Of a stretch of 64,000 nt of DNA, positions 17,031-28,162 are shown piece by piece. The notes under the pieces are model-generated. The model was not told the DNA's origin, did not search any database, and saw only the letters and a program-made list of their open reading frames with translations. Every line of letters starts with the position of its first letter. Position 1 is the stretch's first letter. The DNA is from Thermogemmatispora tikiterensis (lineage in GTDB: Bacteria; Chloroflexota; Ktedonobacteria; Ktedonobacterales; Ktedonobacteraceae), in contig NZ_MCIF01000002.1 of assembly GCF_003268475.1 (NCBI RefSeq), positions 5,338,100-5,402,099 on the forward strand, in the 5' to 3' direction. The position numbers and the translations under genes are program-made.

Positions 17031-17990
17031 TCAGCCTCGGACGGCCTCCCAGGCTACAATCCCTTCGCGCTGAAGGCGGCGCACGCGCCCGTAGCGCTCC
17101 AGCCAGCGCATATGCGCCTCCAGGGCATACTCCAGATCGGGTGGAAAGCCAAAGGGGCCGAGCAAAGGATCGGTCAGCTCAATCAAACGAGCGAGCGTCA
17201 ACGGCTCTGTGGCCTCGGCCAGCAGGCGGGCCAGCACGGCATCGGTGCGCAAGACGAAATCGCGGCTGGCCTGTAGGAAGGTGGTCACCTCCTGATCGCG
17301 CATGATGGGGAAATGGCCGGTGAGCAGGATTGCTGGCTGCAGCGAAGCGATCGTCTGGATCGAGGTGAGATAGATATCGCGGTCGGTATAGGGAGGAGGA
17401 GCCGTTGGAGCGCCATCGCGATCGATCTGGGTAGCGCCGTTGAGAGCATCGCCGATAATCGCTACGCGCTGGCGGGGTTCCCACAGCATCAGGTGGCCTG
17501 GCGTATGGCCGGGCACGTGGAGCACCTGGAGCACCAGCTCCGGCCCGCAACGGATATCCTCGCCGCCGGTCAGGCCGAGCGCTGTCGGGATCGGATTCCC
17601 TTGCCAGGAGCGCAGCATCTGGGTCATCTCCGGGACATAGGTCAGGCCATGATCGGCATGATAGGCATCGTAACGCTCGCGGAAGATCGCCTCTGCGTCC
17701 TCGATCCAGCGCCGATCAAGAGCCGGCACCAGCGTCAACGCGCGCGGGCAGGCGGCGCGCAGCGTCTCCAGGCCGCCGAAGTGGTCGACATCGCCATGCG
17801 TCACCAGGATCATATCCAGGTGGGCGGGGTCGCCCAACTGTTCCGCAAGCCAGGGGATCAGCACCTCGCGCGCCAGCTCGGGCGTGCCCGCATCGACCAG
17901 CAGCGAGCGCTCGCCAACAATCAAGTGATGGGCCATCAGCTTCTTGCCGATGTAGGCTTCCTGGCGATAAATGCCAGGTACAATCTCCAT
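17031..17990 (-). CDS. MBL-fold metallo-hydrolase
   Basis: This 319-residue protein has the metal-binding motif THGDVDHFGG (HxHxDH variant with Gly in place of the second usual residue, about 64-72) and downstream 'HVPGHTPGHLML' (about 158-169) and 'IIGDALNG'. These supply the remaining zinc ligands of the metallo-beta-lactamase fold. The first motif reads H-G-D-V-D-H, so the second histidine of HxHxDH is Asp; this occurs in some lactonase and ETHE-like relatives. Substrate is unknown: lactone, thioester or phosphodiester are possible. A C-terminal helical extension (about 240-319) is present. RBS GGAGGAAGG precedes ATG 17990. Confidence 0.9.
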   Translation of the reverse strand: MEIVPGIYRQEAYIGKKLMAHHLIVGERSLLVDAGTPELAREVLIPWLAEQLGDPAHLDMILVTHGDVDHFGGLETLRAACPRALTLVPALDRRWIEDAEAIFRERYDAYHADHGLTYVPEMTQMLRSWQGNPIPTALGLTGGEDIRCGPELVLQVLHVPGHTPGHLMLWEPRQRVAIIGDALNGATQIDRDGAPTAPPPYTDRDIYLTSIQTIASLQPAILLTGHFPIMRDQEVTTFLQASRDFVLRTDAVLARLLAEATEPLTLARLIELTDPLLGPFGFPPDLEYALEAHMRWLERYGRVRRLQREGIVAWEAVRG

Positions 17991-18369
17991 GACCTTCCTC
18001 CATTTCTTGACGCGGCTTGACGTTCAATGGCCACGTAACGTATAGTTGCTGTGGCAGGGCCACCGCCTGACCTGACAGGTGCCAGAAGATGAGAGGTCGG
18101 CATGTTCTAATGGTACATCAGACAAGTGCCGCTACTCAATGCATTCGTCCCCACTACCTCTTACCCAATCAGCCCCCTCAAACGAGCACACGGCCTCGAT
18201 CGCTTGCGGCCCGGCTCCCGCCCTGCTCTGGGGCCACTAGCGGCATGGTCGGCCCGTCGGTGGAAAGAAGAATGAGGAGAGCCAGTCTGATTCCTCTCGG
18301 AACATAAGGAAGGGAGAAAAGAGGCAGATCGGTAGAGCACGATGTCGAACGAAAGGAAGCAATTAAGCG
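17991..18369. other. Divergent intergenic region, no gene seen
   Basis: About 380 bp between the divergent MBL hydrolase and carboxylesterase genes. The RBS of the esterase (AAAGGAAG) lies at the right end. No strong promoter pair or palindrome stands out. Confidence 0.4.
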
Positions 18370-19911
18370 ATGGCTGATCTCATCGTCGAAACCTCTGCTG
18401 GCAAAGTCAGAGGGACCACCATCCACGATATCGCCACCTTCAAGGGCATTCCCTATGGTGGACCGACGGGGGGGCGCAACCGCTTCCGCCCGCCGACGAA
18501 GCCGGAACCCTGGGCTGGGGTCCGCGATGCCCTCAAGTATGGTCCGGCCTGTCCGCAGCCGCCCGAAGGAATGAAGCGTCTCCGGGCCATCATTGGCGAG
18601 GCAGGGCGCGAAGAAGAAAGCGAGGACTGCCTCTTCCTCAACGTCTGGACACCGGCGATCGCCGATGGACGCAAGCGTCCCGTCCTCTTCTGGTGTCACG
18701 GTGGGGGCTTCAGCATGGGTTCTGGCTCGGCAGCCTTCTATCGCGGCACCAACCTTGCGCGGCGTGGCGACGTCGTTGTCGTCACTGTCAATCACCGTCT
18801 AGGGCCGTTTGGCTACCTGCACCTGGCCGACCTCTTCGGCGACGACTATGCCGAGTCCGGCAACGTAGGCATGCTCGATCTCGTCGCAGCTCTAGAGTGG
18901 GTGCGTGACAACATCGAAGCCTTTGGTGGAGATCCACAGAACGTCACCATCTTCGGTGAGTCGGGCGGCGGTGCCAAGGTCAGCGTCTTGATGGCTATGC
19001 CCTCCGCCGCTGGTCTCTTTCGGCGCGTCATTGTCCAAAGCGGGCCTGCCCTGCGCGTGGCCACGCGCGAAAAGGCCAGCGAGCGCGCCGAACGCCTGCT
19101 TCAAGCCCTGGGCATCTCCCACGCCAATAGAGGGCAGTTGCACGAGATCCCAACGCAGCGCATCATCGAAGTCAACGACGCTGTCAACCCCAATGCTCTT
19201 GGCCCCTGGGGGCCGGTCGTCGATGGCCAGATTCTTCCGCAGCATCCCTTTGATCCCCAGGCGCCGGCCATCTCCGCGCAGGTCCCGCTTATCATTGGCA
19301 CCAACAAAGATGAAGCCACCCTCTTCCTGCTGAGCGATCCGCAGCTCAGCACGCTTGACGAGGAGGGTCTACGTAAGCGGACCCAGGCCCTGCTCAGAGA
19401 GAGCGATGCTGCTGAGCGCTTGCTGACGGCTTATGCACGTACCTATCCCGACCGGACGCCGGCGGAGCGCTATGCGGCCCTTGTGAGCGATGCCATGATG
19501 CGCATCAACTCCATTCGCCTGGCCGAGCGCAAAGCTGCCCAGGGGGCAGCGCCCGTTTACATGTACCTCTTCACCTGGGAGACGCCGATCCTCGATGGCA
19601 AGCTCAAATCCTGTCATGCCCTGGAGATCCCCTTTGTCTTCGACAACCTGGAGCCGGCGCGGCGCTTTCTGGGGGCAACTGCTGGTCTCACGCCGGAGCT
19701 ACAGGAGCTGGCCGCCAGGATGAGCGGCGCCTGGCTGGCCTTCGCTCGCCGCGGTGTGCCGGCGGCTCCTGACCTGCCGGACTGGCCACCCTATACACGC
19801 GAGAGGCGGGCCACCATGATCTTCGATCTGCATTGTCGTGTCGAAGATGATCCTGGTGGCGAGCTGCGCCGTGCCTGGGAGGGTCTCCCCCTACGCGGCA
19901 TGTCCGAATAG
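18370..19911 (+). CDS. Type B carboxylesterase/lipase
   Basis: The 513-residue alpha/beta hydrolase has the oxyanion-hole segment 'FWCHGGGFSMGSG' (about 113-125), the nucleophile elbow GESGGG (about 197-202), the acidic residue in 'GTNKDEATLF' (about 312-321) and the histidine in 'KSCHALEIPFVF' (about 415-427). This is the full triad of the carboxylesterase type B family (acetylcholinesterase-like). There is no signal peptide, so it is probably cytoplasmic and hydrolyses esters of uncertain identity. A U32-like gene follows 94 bp later on the same strand, possibly co-transcribed. RBS AAAGGAAG precedes the start. Confidence 0.93.
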   Translation: MADLIVETSAGKVRGTTIHDIATFKGIPYGGPTGGRNRFRPPTKPEPWAGVRDALKYGPACPQPPEGMKRLRAIIGEAGREEESEDCLFLNVWTPAIADGRKRPVLFWCHGGGFSMGSGSAAFYRGTNLARRGDVVVVTVNHRLGPFGYLHLADLFGDDYAESGNVGMLDLVAALEWVRDNIEAFGGDPQNVTIFGESGGGAKVSVLMAMPSAAGLFRRVIVQSGPALRVATREKASERAERLLQALGISHANRGQLHEIPTQRIIEVNDAVNPNALGPWGPVVDGQILPQHPFDPQAPAISAQVPLIIGTNKDEATLFLLSDPQLSTLDEEGLRKRTQALLRESDAAERLLTAYARTYPDRTPAERYAALVSDAMMRINSIRLAERKAAQGAAPVYMYLFTWETPILDGKLKSCHALEIPFVFDNLEPARRFLGATAGLTPELQELAARMSGAWLAFARRGVPAAPDLPDWPPYTRERRATMIFDLHCRVEDDPGGELRRAWEGLPLRGMSE

Positions 19912-20005
19912 GCTGAGACAGTAGGGCCGCGTATAGCAAGCAAATAAATAAAAAAAGCGATCTCATGTGATACAGCCCGAGTAATGAGGACAGGAGCGCA
20001 AAACA

Positions 20006-20959
20006 ATGGCTGAGCTGATGCAGGAGACGCGTGCCTTCCTGCAGCGGCTGGGTTTGCCGACGGGGGACGCGCACGATCTGCCCACCTCTCCCAAGCGTTT
20101 CCCCGATGGAGCCCAGTATCGCGTCGAGATTCCCAGTGTGGAGGGGCCGGCAGCCCTGGAAGCCGTGCGTGAAGCGGCGCGTGAATATGGTGTACGTCTC
20201 CATCGCGTCTCTCAAGGCAGCGGCATCATGTTGCTGCGCCGCGATGAAATTCAAGCGATGGCTCGTCTGGGGCACGAGATGGGTATTGAAGTCAGCCTCT
20301 TTGTCGGTCCGCGCGCCGGCTGGGATACAGGCGCCCAGTTCTGGAGCCGCTCAGGGCGCAACCTGGGAGCCAGGCAGCGCGGCATGGATCAGCTTCTCTA
20401 TGCCCTGGAGGATATCCGTCGCGCCGCTGAATTGGGCATTCGCTCGGTACTGGTGGCCGACGAGGGACTTCTGTGGGTTGCCAGCGAAATGAAGAAAGCC
20501 GGCGAGCTACCGTCGAACTTCGTCTTCAAGCTCTCCGTCCAGGTCGGCACGGCCAACCCGGCGGCAGCGCGTGTCATGGAGCAGCTTGGGGGCAGCACCC
20601 TGAATACCCCCACCGATCTCTCGCTGGCGCAGCTGGCGGCCATCAGGCAAGCGACCGACATGCCGCTTGATGTCTACGTCGAAGCTCCCGACGACTTCGG
20701 CGGCTTCGTGCGTCACTATGAAATCGCTGAGCTGGTGCGGGTTGCCGCCCCGGTCTACCTCAAATTTGGCCTGCGCAACGCCCCCGATGTCTACCCCAGC
20801 GGCAGTCATCTGGAAGCCACCGTCGTCGCCCTCTCACGCGAGCGTGTGCGGCGGGCCAGTATCGGCCTGGAACTCCTGCAGCGTTACTATCCCGAAGCCA
20901 CTACCTCTGAGCTGAGAGCGCCGGGGCTGGGCGTCCCCGAACTCCCTGGTGCAGATTAA
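20006..20959 (+). CDS. U32-like TIM-barrel protein
   Basis: The 317-residue protein resembles peptidase U32-type barrels: 'YRVEIPSVEGPAALEAVREAA', 'GIEVSLFVGPRAGWDTGAQ', 'ALEDIRRAAELGIRSVLVADEGLL' and 'NFVFKLSVQVGTANPAAARVMEQLG' alternate strand and helix around the barrel. The cysteines typical of ubiquinone-pathway U32 members (UbiU/UbiV) are absent, so peptidase or hydroxylase activity should not be assumed. RBS AGGACAGGAGCG precedes ATG 20006. It lies downstream of the carboxylesterase and converges with acs. Family call moderate, function unknown. Confidence 0.65.
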   Translation: MAELMQETRAFLQRLGLPTGDAHDLPTSPKRFPDGAQYRVEIPSVEGPAALEAVREAAREYGVRLHRVSQGSGIMLLRRDEIQAMARLGHEMGIEVSLFVGPRAGWDTGAQFWSRSGRNLGARQRGMDQLLYALEDIRRAAELGIRSVLVADEGLLWVASEMKKAGELPSNFVFKLSVQVGTANPAAARVMEQLGGSTLNTPTDLSLAQLAAIRQATDMPLDVYVEAPDDFGGFVRHYEIAELVRVAAPVYLKFGLRNAPDVYPSGSHLEATVVALSRERVRRASIGLELLQRYYPEATTSELRAPGLGVPELPGAD

Positions 20960-21077
20960 GCAGGCTCACCATTGCAGACAGGAACAGAAGGAACGACCGG
21001 GCAGGGGAATGACTCTACCCGGCCGCTCTTACTTTGCTGCATGGGTTGCCAGCAGATGTACAGGCGGAGTGGGGAGG

Positions 21078-23018
<1,941 letters not shown>

Positions 23019-23303
23019 GACTGCTTTGTCCTTTCTGTCTGACGCTTGCTGCCATCGCCACCGACGGCGATGGAGTGGGGTTGAAGAAGAAACGACGTGC
23101 TGCAAGCTGATTGAGAAGGGCCAGTGTCGCGACGCGCCACGCGCGAGCGGTTAAAAAACGACCCTCTACCGGTCTATTGCCTGGCGAGCCAGGTTGCGCA
23201 CCCTGGCCCGGGGCCATGCCAGGCACCGTTAAAGGGCCAACTCCCGCGCGTGATACAGATGGAGAGGAACGACGAGGTCCTGTCACTCCAGGTATTCCGC
23301 CGT

Positions 23304-23339
23304 GTGATACTGTATCGCGCAACCTATCGCACTGCGATA
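23304..23339 (-). promoter_or_regulatory. GCGATA/TATCGC palindromes at the acs promoter
   Basis: TATCGC-ACT-GCGATA (23325-23339) is a perfect inverted repeat with a 3-bp spacer, preceded by another TATCGC (23313-23318) and a related GTGATAC (23304-23310). On the minus strand it sits just downstream of the -10 box, a typical repressor position. The regulator is unknown. Confidence 0.55.
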
Positions 23340-23347
23340 CGTTATGC

Positions 23348-23376
23348 ATGGTAGCATATTTGCTTGCCTGCGTCAA
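23348..23376 (-). promoter_or_regulatory. acs promoter
   Basis: On the minus strand: TTGACG (23376-23371), 17 bp, TACCAT (23353-23348). The leader to acs would be about 320 nt and contains the palindromes at its 5' end. Confidence 0.6.
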
Positions 23377-23559
23377 GAGTAGCTTCTACCTACCTGCTCG
23401 AAAGTACCAGCTCTGCCTGGTAGATGGATTGGAATATACTGCTATTTCGGACTTCGCAAAAGATAGTTTGCTACTCTAAATCAAAGGATTAATACATCTT
23501 CGACAGTTTGAAAGATGAAATGCTCCATGAAAAAACTCTCTCACTGAGGAGAAAGGCTT

Positions 23560-25086
23560 ATGTCCACAACAACACACGCAGATCGGGAAAGAGGAGCTGG
23601 CGTGACAAGAAGAGATTCTTGTCAACTCATGAGAGAAAGGATCTGGTGCAGCGGAGTCAGGGCGCACTGGCGCTGGCCGTGGATGCCTAGGGGATTGGCG
23701 CTATGCGTGTTGCTCCTTGGTCTGCTTGTCGCCTGTGGAGGGAATCCAGCGAGTGGTGTAGCTACGCCGACTGCCTCGCCTCTTTCCCTTTCCACGCCGA
23801 CCACTGGTGTCACAGCCACAGTGCCGGCGGCAACCGGGGGAGGCACAGACTGGACCACCTACCATCGAGACAACACCCGTAGCGGCTACATAGCCAGCGT
23901 GCCTGATCCGACGCGCCTGATCTCGCTCTGGACCGCCCATCTAGACGGAGCGGTCTATGCCGAGCCTCTCGTTGTGCATGGGCGGGTCATCGTGGCAACC
24001 GAAGGCGACTCTCTCTACGCTCTTGACCTGAACAAAGGCAGCGTGATCTGGCGTACCAGCGTTGGAACGCCCGTACCGCTCTCGACCCTTCCTTGTGGAA
24101 ACATTGATCCTCTGGGCATCACTGGCACGCCGGTCTATGATCCAGCCACCAACCTGATCTTTGCCGTAGCTGAGGTAAGCGGGCCGCGCCATCTGCTCGT
24201 CGGAGTGGATGCCGACAGCGGAGCTCTCAAATTCAGTCGCGGCATTGATCCGCCGGGCGCTGATCCGCGTGTCCACCAGCAGCGGGCTGCTCTGGCCCTG
24301 GCCAATGGGCGCATCTATGTCGCCTATGGGGGGCTTTATGGCGACTGTGGCGATTATCGTGGGCGTGTGGTCGCAGTGCCTACCACCAACCCGCGGGCAC
24401 CCATGCTGACCTTTACCGTGTCCACGCCCCGCGAAGGAGGGATCTGGGCCCCCGCTGGACCGGCGGTCGATGGCGCCGGTAATCTCTATGTCTCGGTAGG
24501 CAATGGCGCTGTTACCTCGGGCGCCTGGGATCATAGCGACTCGGTGCTGCGTCTCTCCCCCACCCTCCAGCTTGAGGATGGCTTTGCTCCTACGCAGTGG
24601 GCCAGCGATAACGCCGCCGATCTTGACCTCAGCTCCTTGGGGCCGGTTCTGCTGCCCAACGGCTTGCTCTTCATCGCCGGCAAATCGGGGATTGCCTATC
24701 TACTGCGGGCCAATGCTCTGGGTGGTGTAGGGGGGCAGCTTCAGGAGCAGCAGCTCTGTGATGCCTATGGTGGAGCGGCGCGCGTCGACAATGTCATGTA
24801 TATCCCTTGCTCACTTGGCGTGCTCCAGGTGACCGTCGCCAGTGGTCCGCGCCTGATCCGCGGCTGGCAGGCGCCAGCGAACATCAACGGCTCACCTATC
24901 GTGGGTGGGAATACCGTCTACGTTGTCGATCGCACGGGGGCGCTCTACGCTCTCAATCGCCAGACGGGGGCGGTCCGTGCTCGTCTCTCCATTGAGCCAA
25001 CCTCGCGTTTTGCCACACCCACACTGGTGGGGCATACTCTGCTCATTGGCACGATGAGCGGGGTCGTGGCGGCAGGGATCGCCTGA
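23560..25086 (+). CDS. PQQ-like beta-propeller lipoprotein
   Basis: The 508-residue protein has a basic N-terminus, a hydrophobic segment (about 46-60) and the lipobox LLVACGG (Cys about 61), so it should be a lipoprotein attached to the outer face of the membrane. After a Ser/Thr/Pro-rich linker (about 65-95) come repeats of the PQQ-enzyme type: 'LYALDLNKGSVIWRTSVGTP', 'IPCSLGVLQVTV', 'VYVVDRTGALYALNRQTGAV'. There is no dehydrogenase active site, so it is probably a scaffold or binding propeller, like BamB-type proteins. The start at 23560 has a strong RBS (GAGGAGAAAGG); an internal ATG at 23629 is an alternative. It diverges from acs. Confidence 0.82.
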   Translation: MSTTTHADRERGAGVTRRDSCQLMRERIWCSGVRAHWRWPWMPRGLALCVLLLGLLVACGGNPASGVATPTASPLSLSTPTTGVTATVPAATGGGTDWTTYHRDNTRSGYIASVPDPTRLISLWTAHLDGAVYAEPLVVHGRVIVATEGDSLYALDLNKGSVIWRTSVGTPVPLSTLPCGNIDPLGITGTPVYDPATNLIFAVAEVSGPRHLLVGVDADSGALKFSRGIDPPGADPRVHQQRAALALANGRIYVAYGGLYGDCGDYRGRVVAVPTTNPRAPMLTFTVSTPREGGIWAPAGPAVDGAGNLYVSVGNGAVTSGAWDHSDSVLRLSPTLQLEDGFAPTQWASDNAADLDLSSLGPVLLPNGLLFIAGKSGIAYLLRANALGGVGGQLQEQQLCDAYGGAARVDNVMYIPCSLGVLQVTVASGPRLIRGWQAPANINGSPIVGGNTVYVVDRTGALYALNRQTGAVRARLSIEPTSRFATPTLVGHTLLIGTMSGVVAAGIA

Positions 25087-25166
25087 GTCCCAGCGGAGAA
25101 AAAAGGCGAGGGCAACCGAAGGGGAAGCAACATACAGGGCAGCGAGGCCAGGCTGGCCTAGATGGG

Positions 25167-25209
25167 GCGGAGGAAGCTCCGGCACTGCAGTGGCCCCAGT
25201 TTCCTCCGC
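25167..25209. terminator. Bidirectional hairpin between convergent genes
   Basis: GCGGAGGAA (25167-25175) pairs with TTCCTCCGC (25201-25209). It lies in the 176-bp gap between the propeller gene and the convergent NTF2-like gene. Confidence 0.5.
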
Positions 25210-25262
25210 TGGCGTGGCCTGGTGTGGCTCTCGTTGCCAGCACCGTCCTGCAACGCACCCCC

Positions 25263-25712
25263 TTAGCTCTGGCGAAGCGCCGCTCCTAGCGCGCGCAGCG
25301 TATCCTCCTCAGCTCTCTGCTGAGGTGGGGCTTTGACTCGAAGACTGGTGATGAAAGTCCCCTCAAAGGTGCACTCCAGTCCGGCCTCCAGCGGATCATG
25401 CGCTTTACTGCGGCCTGCCCCGGCTATGAGGCTCAGGCCGCCTTCGGTAGAGAAAGGCCGAGCGGGCAGGCTCGCGAGCTGAAGGTGGGCGGTCACGCGG
25501 TTCTCCGTCTCACACAAATGTTGCAGGTGGAAGCGTAGGGTGGGAAGAGCGCTCTGAAGCGTCTGCAGTAGCTCCAGAAATTGAGGCTTACTGAGATGCT
25601 GCGTGCCAGTCCCGTAATACACGAAGTGGTCAGCAAGATAGGCGGCGGCTTGCTGGTAGTCCTTTTCTTCCAGAGCCGAGGCGAGCGCCACTAGCGTTGC
25701 TGCCTTACTCAT
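25263..25712 (-). CDS. SnoaL/NTF2-like protein
   Basis: The 149-residue protein starts with helices ('LVALASALEEKDYQQAAAYLADHFVYYG') and continues with a strand-rich part ('LRFHLQHLCETENRVTAHLQL'), the order of the NTF2/SnoaL cone fold. This fold is used by cyclases, isomerases and polyketide-type enzymes but also by non-catalytic proteins, so function is open. The RBS AAGAGGAGG precedes the start. No genes of a biosynthetic pathway adjoin it. Confidence 0.7.
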   Translation of the reverse strand: MSKAATLVALASALEEKDYQQAAAYLADHFVYYGTGTQHLSKPQFLELLQTLQSALPTLRFHLQHLCETENRVTAHLQLASLPARPFSTEGGLSLIAGAGRSKAHDPLEAGLECTFEGTFITSLRVKAPPQQRAEEDTLRALGAALRQS

Positions 25713-26048
25713 GCAAAGACCTCCTCTTCATGAATTTTTTGTTATTGGCACATCTCAGACAGTAAGATCTCTCTTCCCTGAGAGCCTGCTTGATGGACCG
25801 GGATGAAACGGTCACTCTCTTCCTGATACGTCATGCTGAAGGAAAAGGTGACATTGCTGGTCAGAAAACAGGCATTAACCTCCTCTGAACACTGACAGTA
25901 AGTGTGGTAGATAGAAGACAAACCAGCTTGTCGAGTATGAAGGGCAACGCTGCTGAGAGCGACAGCTCACGCCCGACGTGCTCGCTGAGCCTGACCTGAT
26001 CTGGCCGAGCACAGCGAGCGCGGTGAGGAGCCGTCGCCTTCTGGTGAC
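25713..26048. other. Intergenic region, no gene seen
   Basis: About 335 bp between the NTF2-like gene start and the aldehyde dehydrogenase stop, both minus strand. No convincing promoter pair or coding frame with RBS was found. Confidence 0.35.
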
Positions 26049-27803
26049 TCAGCCGACGGTGGCTGCGAGCATGATGGCCGGGAGCTTCGTCGGTGAAGGT
26101 GCGGCCAGAAACTCGATCAATTTCGGAAAGGTCTTCAGTGCCTTGCGTCCCTCGGTCACGAACCAAAGCGGGGTAGGTGTGCTACGGAAGGGGCCGCGCA
26201 GCACAGATTTCTGCGCGCGGGAAAACATCAACGTGTTGTGGACCACGCCGATGCCGGACTGGATATCGTAGCTGTCGTGGCCGGGGAAAGCGCCCCAGGT
26301 AGTGGCGGCCAGGGCGAAGCCGATGCCGGCCCAGTAGTTGACGCCGATAGTTCCGTAGCGCAGGTTAGCGACGGCGCGCTCGACGGCGTGGGCGATGGCG
26401 GGAATCTTCAGCGACTCGGGATGGACGATCAGGGTGGCGTTAAGCGTGCCCCAGAGCCGTTCATTAGCGAAAGCCACGGCGCGATCGATATACTCGGCAA
26501 TGCTCTCGGCTGCGAGAGCGGTCTCGGCGAAGAGGCCGCAGAAAGCCTCGGTGGTATAGCAGATATCGCCCTCGCGCTCGGGGTCGAGTCCGGTGATGAG
26601 GGTCCAGGGGAGCCGCCCATCGCTGCCCTGTCCATACAGCTCGGCCTCGGGATGTTCGGCGACGAAGGCGCGCTGGCGCTCGCTGGCGCCGGGGTAGTAG
26701 GCTAAGCGTGGAGGAACGGTCTGTAAGACACGCCGGATGGCGTTGAGCAGCTCAGGCCGCTGCTCCCAGCCTGCATGCTGAATCAGTACGCGCGTGGCGT
26801 TGCAGTTGAAGCCAGCGTTGTTGGTGAGAGAGCTGACAATGTGGGCAGCCTGATAGGCAAGATCGCGCGCTGTCCAGGGGCCGGGAACGATGATCAGCGG
26901 GCTGACATTGCCAAGCTCGCCAGTGATGCGCTTGTTGATCAGGGGTTGGTGGGCCGCTTTGCGTCGAGCCCCCTCGGGACCGGGGCCGAAGACGATGGCC
27001 TCGTAGGTTTTGTCAGAGCCAGTGATGTGAATCTCCTCGATGCCTGGGTGCTGGCAAAGGTAGGCCCCTTCTTCGGCGCCTCCATAGGCCAGACGCAAGA
27101 AGCCTCTATCGATCAGCGGTTGAAAAGCCTCGCTCAGCAAGGGACCGAGGTAGGCGTTTACCGGATTGGCTTTAAACAGGACAACCTGATCTTCGACAAA
27201 GAGTTTGTAGAGGATATCCATCGGCCCAATGCTGGCGACATTGCCGGCGCCCAGTACGAGCGCCACTTTGCCGCTGTGTTGGCGGTCCTGGTAGATGAGA
27301 GCCTGAGTGCGCGGCAGCTCGCTGATGCTCACCCCCGGTTCCATCCAGATCTCTGCGGTGAGGCCCATAAAAAAGAGGCGGTCGTAGACACTCTGCGGAA
27401 AGACGCGCGCGGCCACCTGGCCGTTGGGCATGGTCAGCACCGGGCCTGGAATCCGTGGATGGCCGTAGCGCTCGATGTCGAGCAACGACTGCCGAAGCTG
27501 GCGCAGGTTGTTGATGACTGGTAAGACGCCCGCTCCCCACTCTTCGCTGGCCGCAGGCTCGTCAGCGGCGAGACCTTTGGCTTTGAGGCTGGCCTCAACC
27601 CAGCGCGGGGCGATGGCGACGAAGTTGCTGAGGAGCTGCTCTAAGATGGCAATGCGCTCGCGCACCGGCACTGCGACCCAGTGGTCTTTGTGGGCCTGCA
27701 GCGCCTGCACGGCCTCATCCATGTCCTGCTGCGTGGATGGGGCTATACTGCCACTCACTGTGGGGAAGTGAGGAGAGCCGTGTCGGGTGCTGCTGGTGCT
27801 CAT
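26049..27803 (-). CDS. Aldehyde dehydrogenase family protein
   Basis: The 584-residue protein has the ALDH core: a nucleotide-binding 'VALVLGAGNVASIGPMDILYK' region, the glutamate motif 'GELGNVSPLIIVPG' (about 300-315), and the catalytic cysteine in 'NAGFNCNATRVLI' (about 340-352). At 584 residues it is about 80 longer than typical ALDHs, with extra sequence at both ends. It should oxidise an aldehyde with NAD(P)+; substrate unknown. The promoter lies about 55-80 bp upstream of the ATG (see separate entry). A GGAGG RBS lies about 12 bases before ATG 27803. Confidence 0.88.
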   Translation of the reverse strand: MSTSSTRHGSPHFPTVSGSIAPSTQQDMDEAVQALQAHKDHWVAVPVRERIAILEQLLSNFVAIAPRWVEASLKAKGLAADEPAASEEWGAGVLPVINNLRQLRQSLLDIERYGHPRIPGPVLTMPNGQVAARVFPQSVYDRLFFMGLTAEIWMEPGVSISELPRTQALIYQDRQHSGKVALVLGAGNVASIGPMDILYKLFVEDQVVLFKANPVNAYLGPLLSEAFQPLIDRGFLRLAYGGAEEGAYLCQHPGIEEIHITGSDKTYEAIVFGPGPEGARRKAAHQPLINKRITGELGNVSPLIIVPGPWTARDLAYQAAHIVSSLTNNAGFNCNATRVLIQHAGWEQRPELLNAIRRVLQTVPPRLAYYPGASERQRAFVAEHPEAELYGQGSDGRLPWTLITGLDPEREGDICYTTEAFCGLFAETALAAESIAEYIDRAVAFANERLWGTLNATLIVHPESLKIPAIAHAVERAVANLRYGTIGVNYWAGIGFALAATTWGAFPGHDSYDIQSGIGVVHNTLMFSRAQKSVLRGPFRSTPTPLWFVTEGRKALKTFPKLIEFLAAPSPTKLPAIMLAATVG

Positions 27804-27855
27804 AAACTATACCTCCATTTGAAAGCATGGCTCACTCTACCCACTAACAAGAGCC

Positions 27856-27884
27856 ATTCTACAGTATGTGACAGGCCAGGACAA
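27856..27884 (-). promoter_or_regulatory. Promoter of the aldehyde dehydrogenase gene
   Basis: On the minus strand: TTGTCC (27884-27879), 17 bp, TAGAAT (27861-27856). The start would fall near 27850, about 45 nt before the ATG. Confidence 0.6.
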
Positions 27885-28162
27885 GGGGAAGAGGGGGGTA
27901 ATGAGGGAGTGAGTAAATAAGAAAGCTAATCTGTTTGCAAGATGTGTATACGGTTTTCTTGCTTTCTTTTCACGGCTGCTTGCAGCTTTTCCGTCTGAGT
28001 GTAGTTCCTCTTCTTGTAAAGTCAGGGGGATTCTCCGCCAGTTAGCTCGAAAACTCGAGCCACGCTCCTGGTGGGCTTGCCGGGCTTCGGCCAGGGGCGT
28101 GGCTGACGTGTTCGCAGTTGAAGCGTTGCTGGGGAAAGCGGCTCTGTGGCGCTTGGAGAGGC
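27885..28162. other. Intergenic region downstream of cas6
   Basis: About 280 bp downstream of the cas6 stop and upstream of the aldehyde dehydrogenase promoter. I looked for CRISPR repeats here and saw none; a few short inverted repeats are present but no repeat-spacer pattern. Confidence 0.5.

Noticed and set aside
27804..28162. CRISPR array next to cas6
   Set aside because: No repeat unit of 24-40 bp recurs with regular spacing in this gap or upstream of cmr1.
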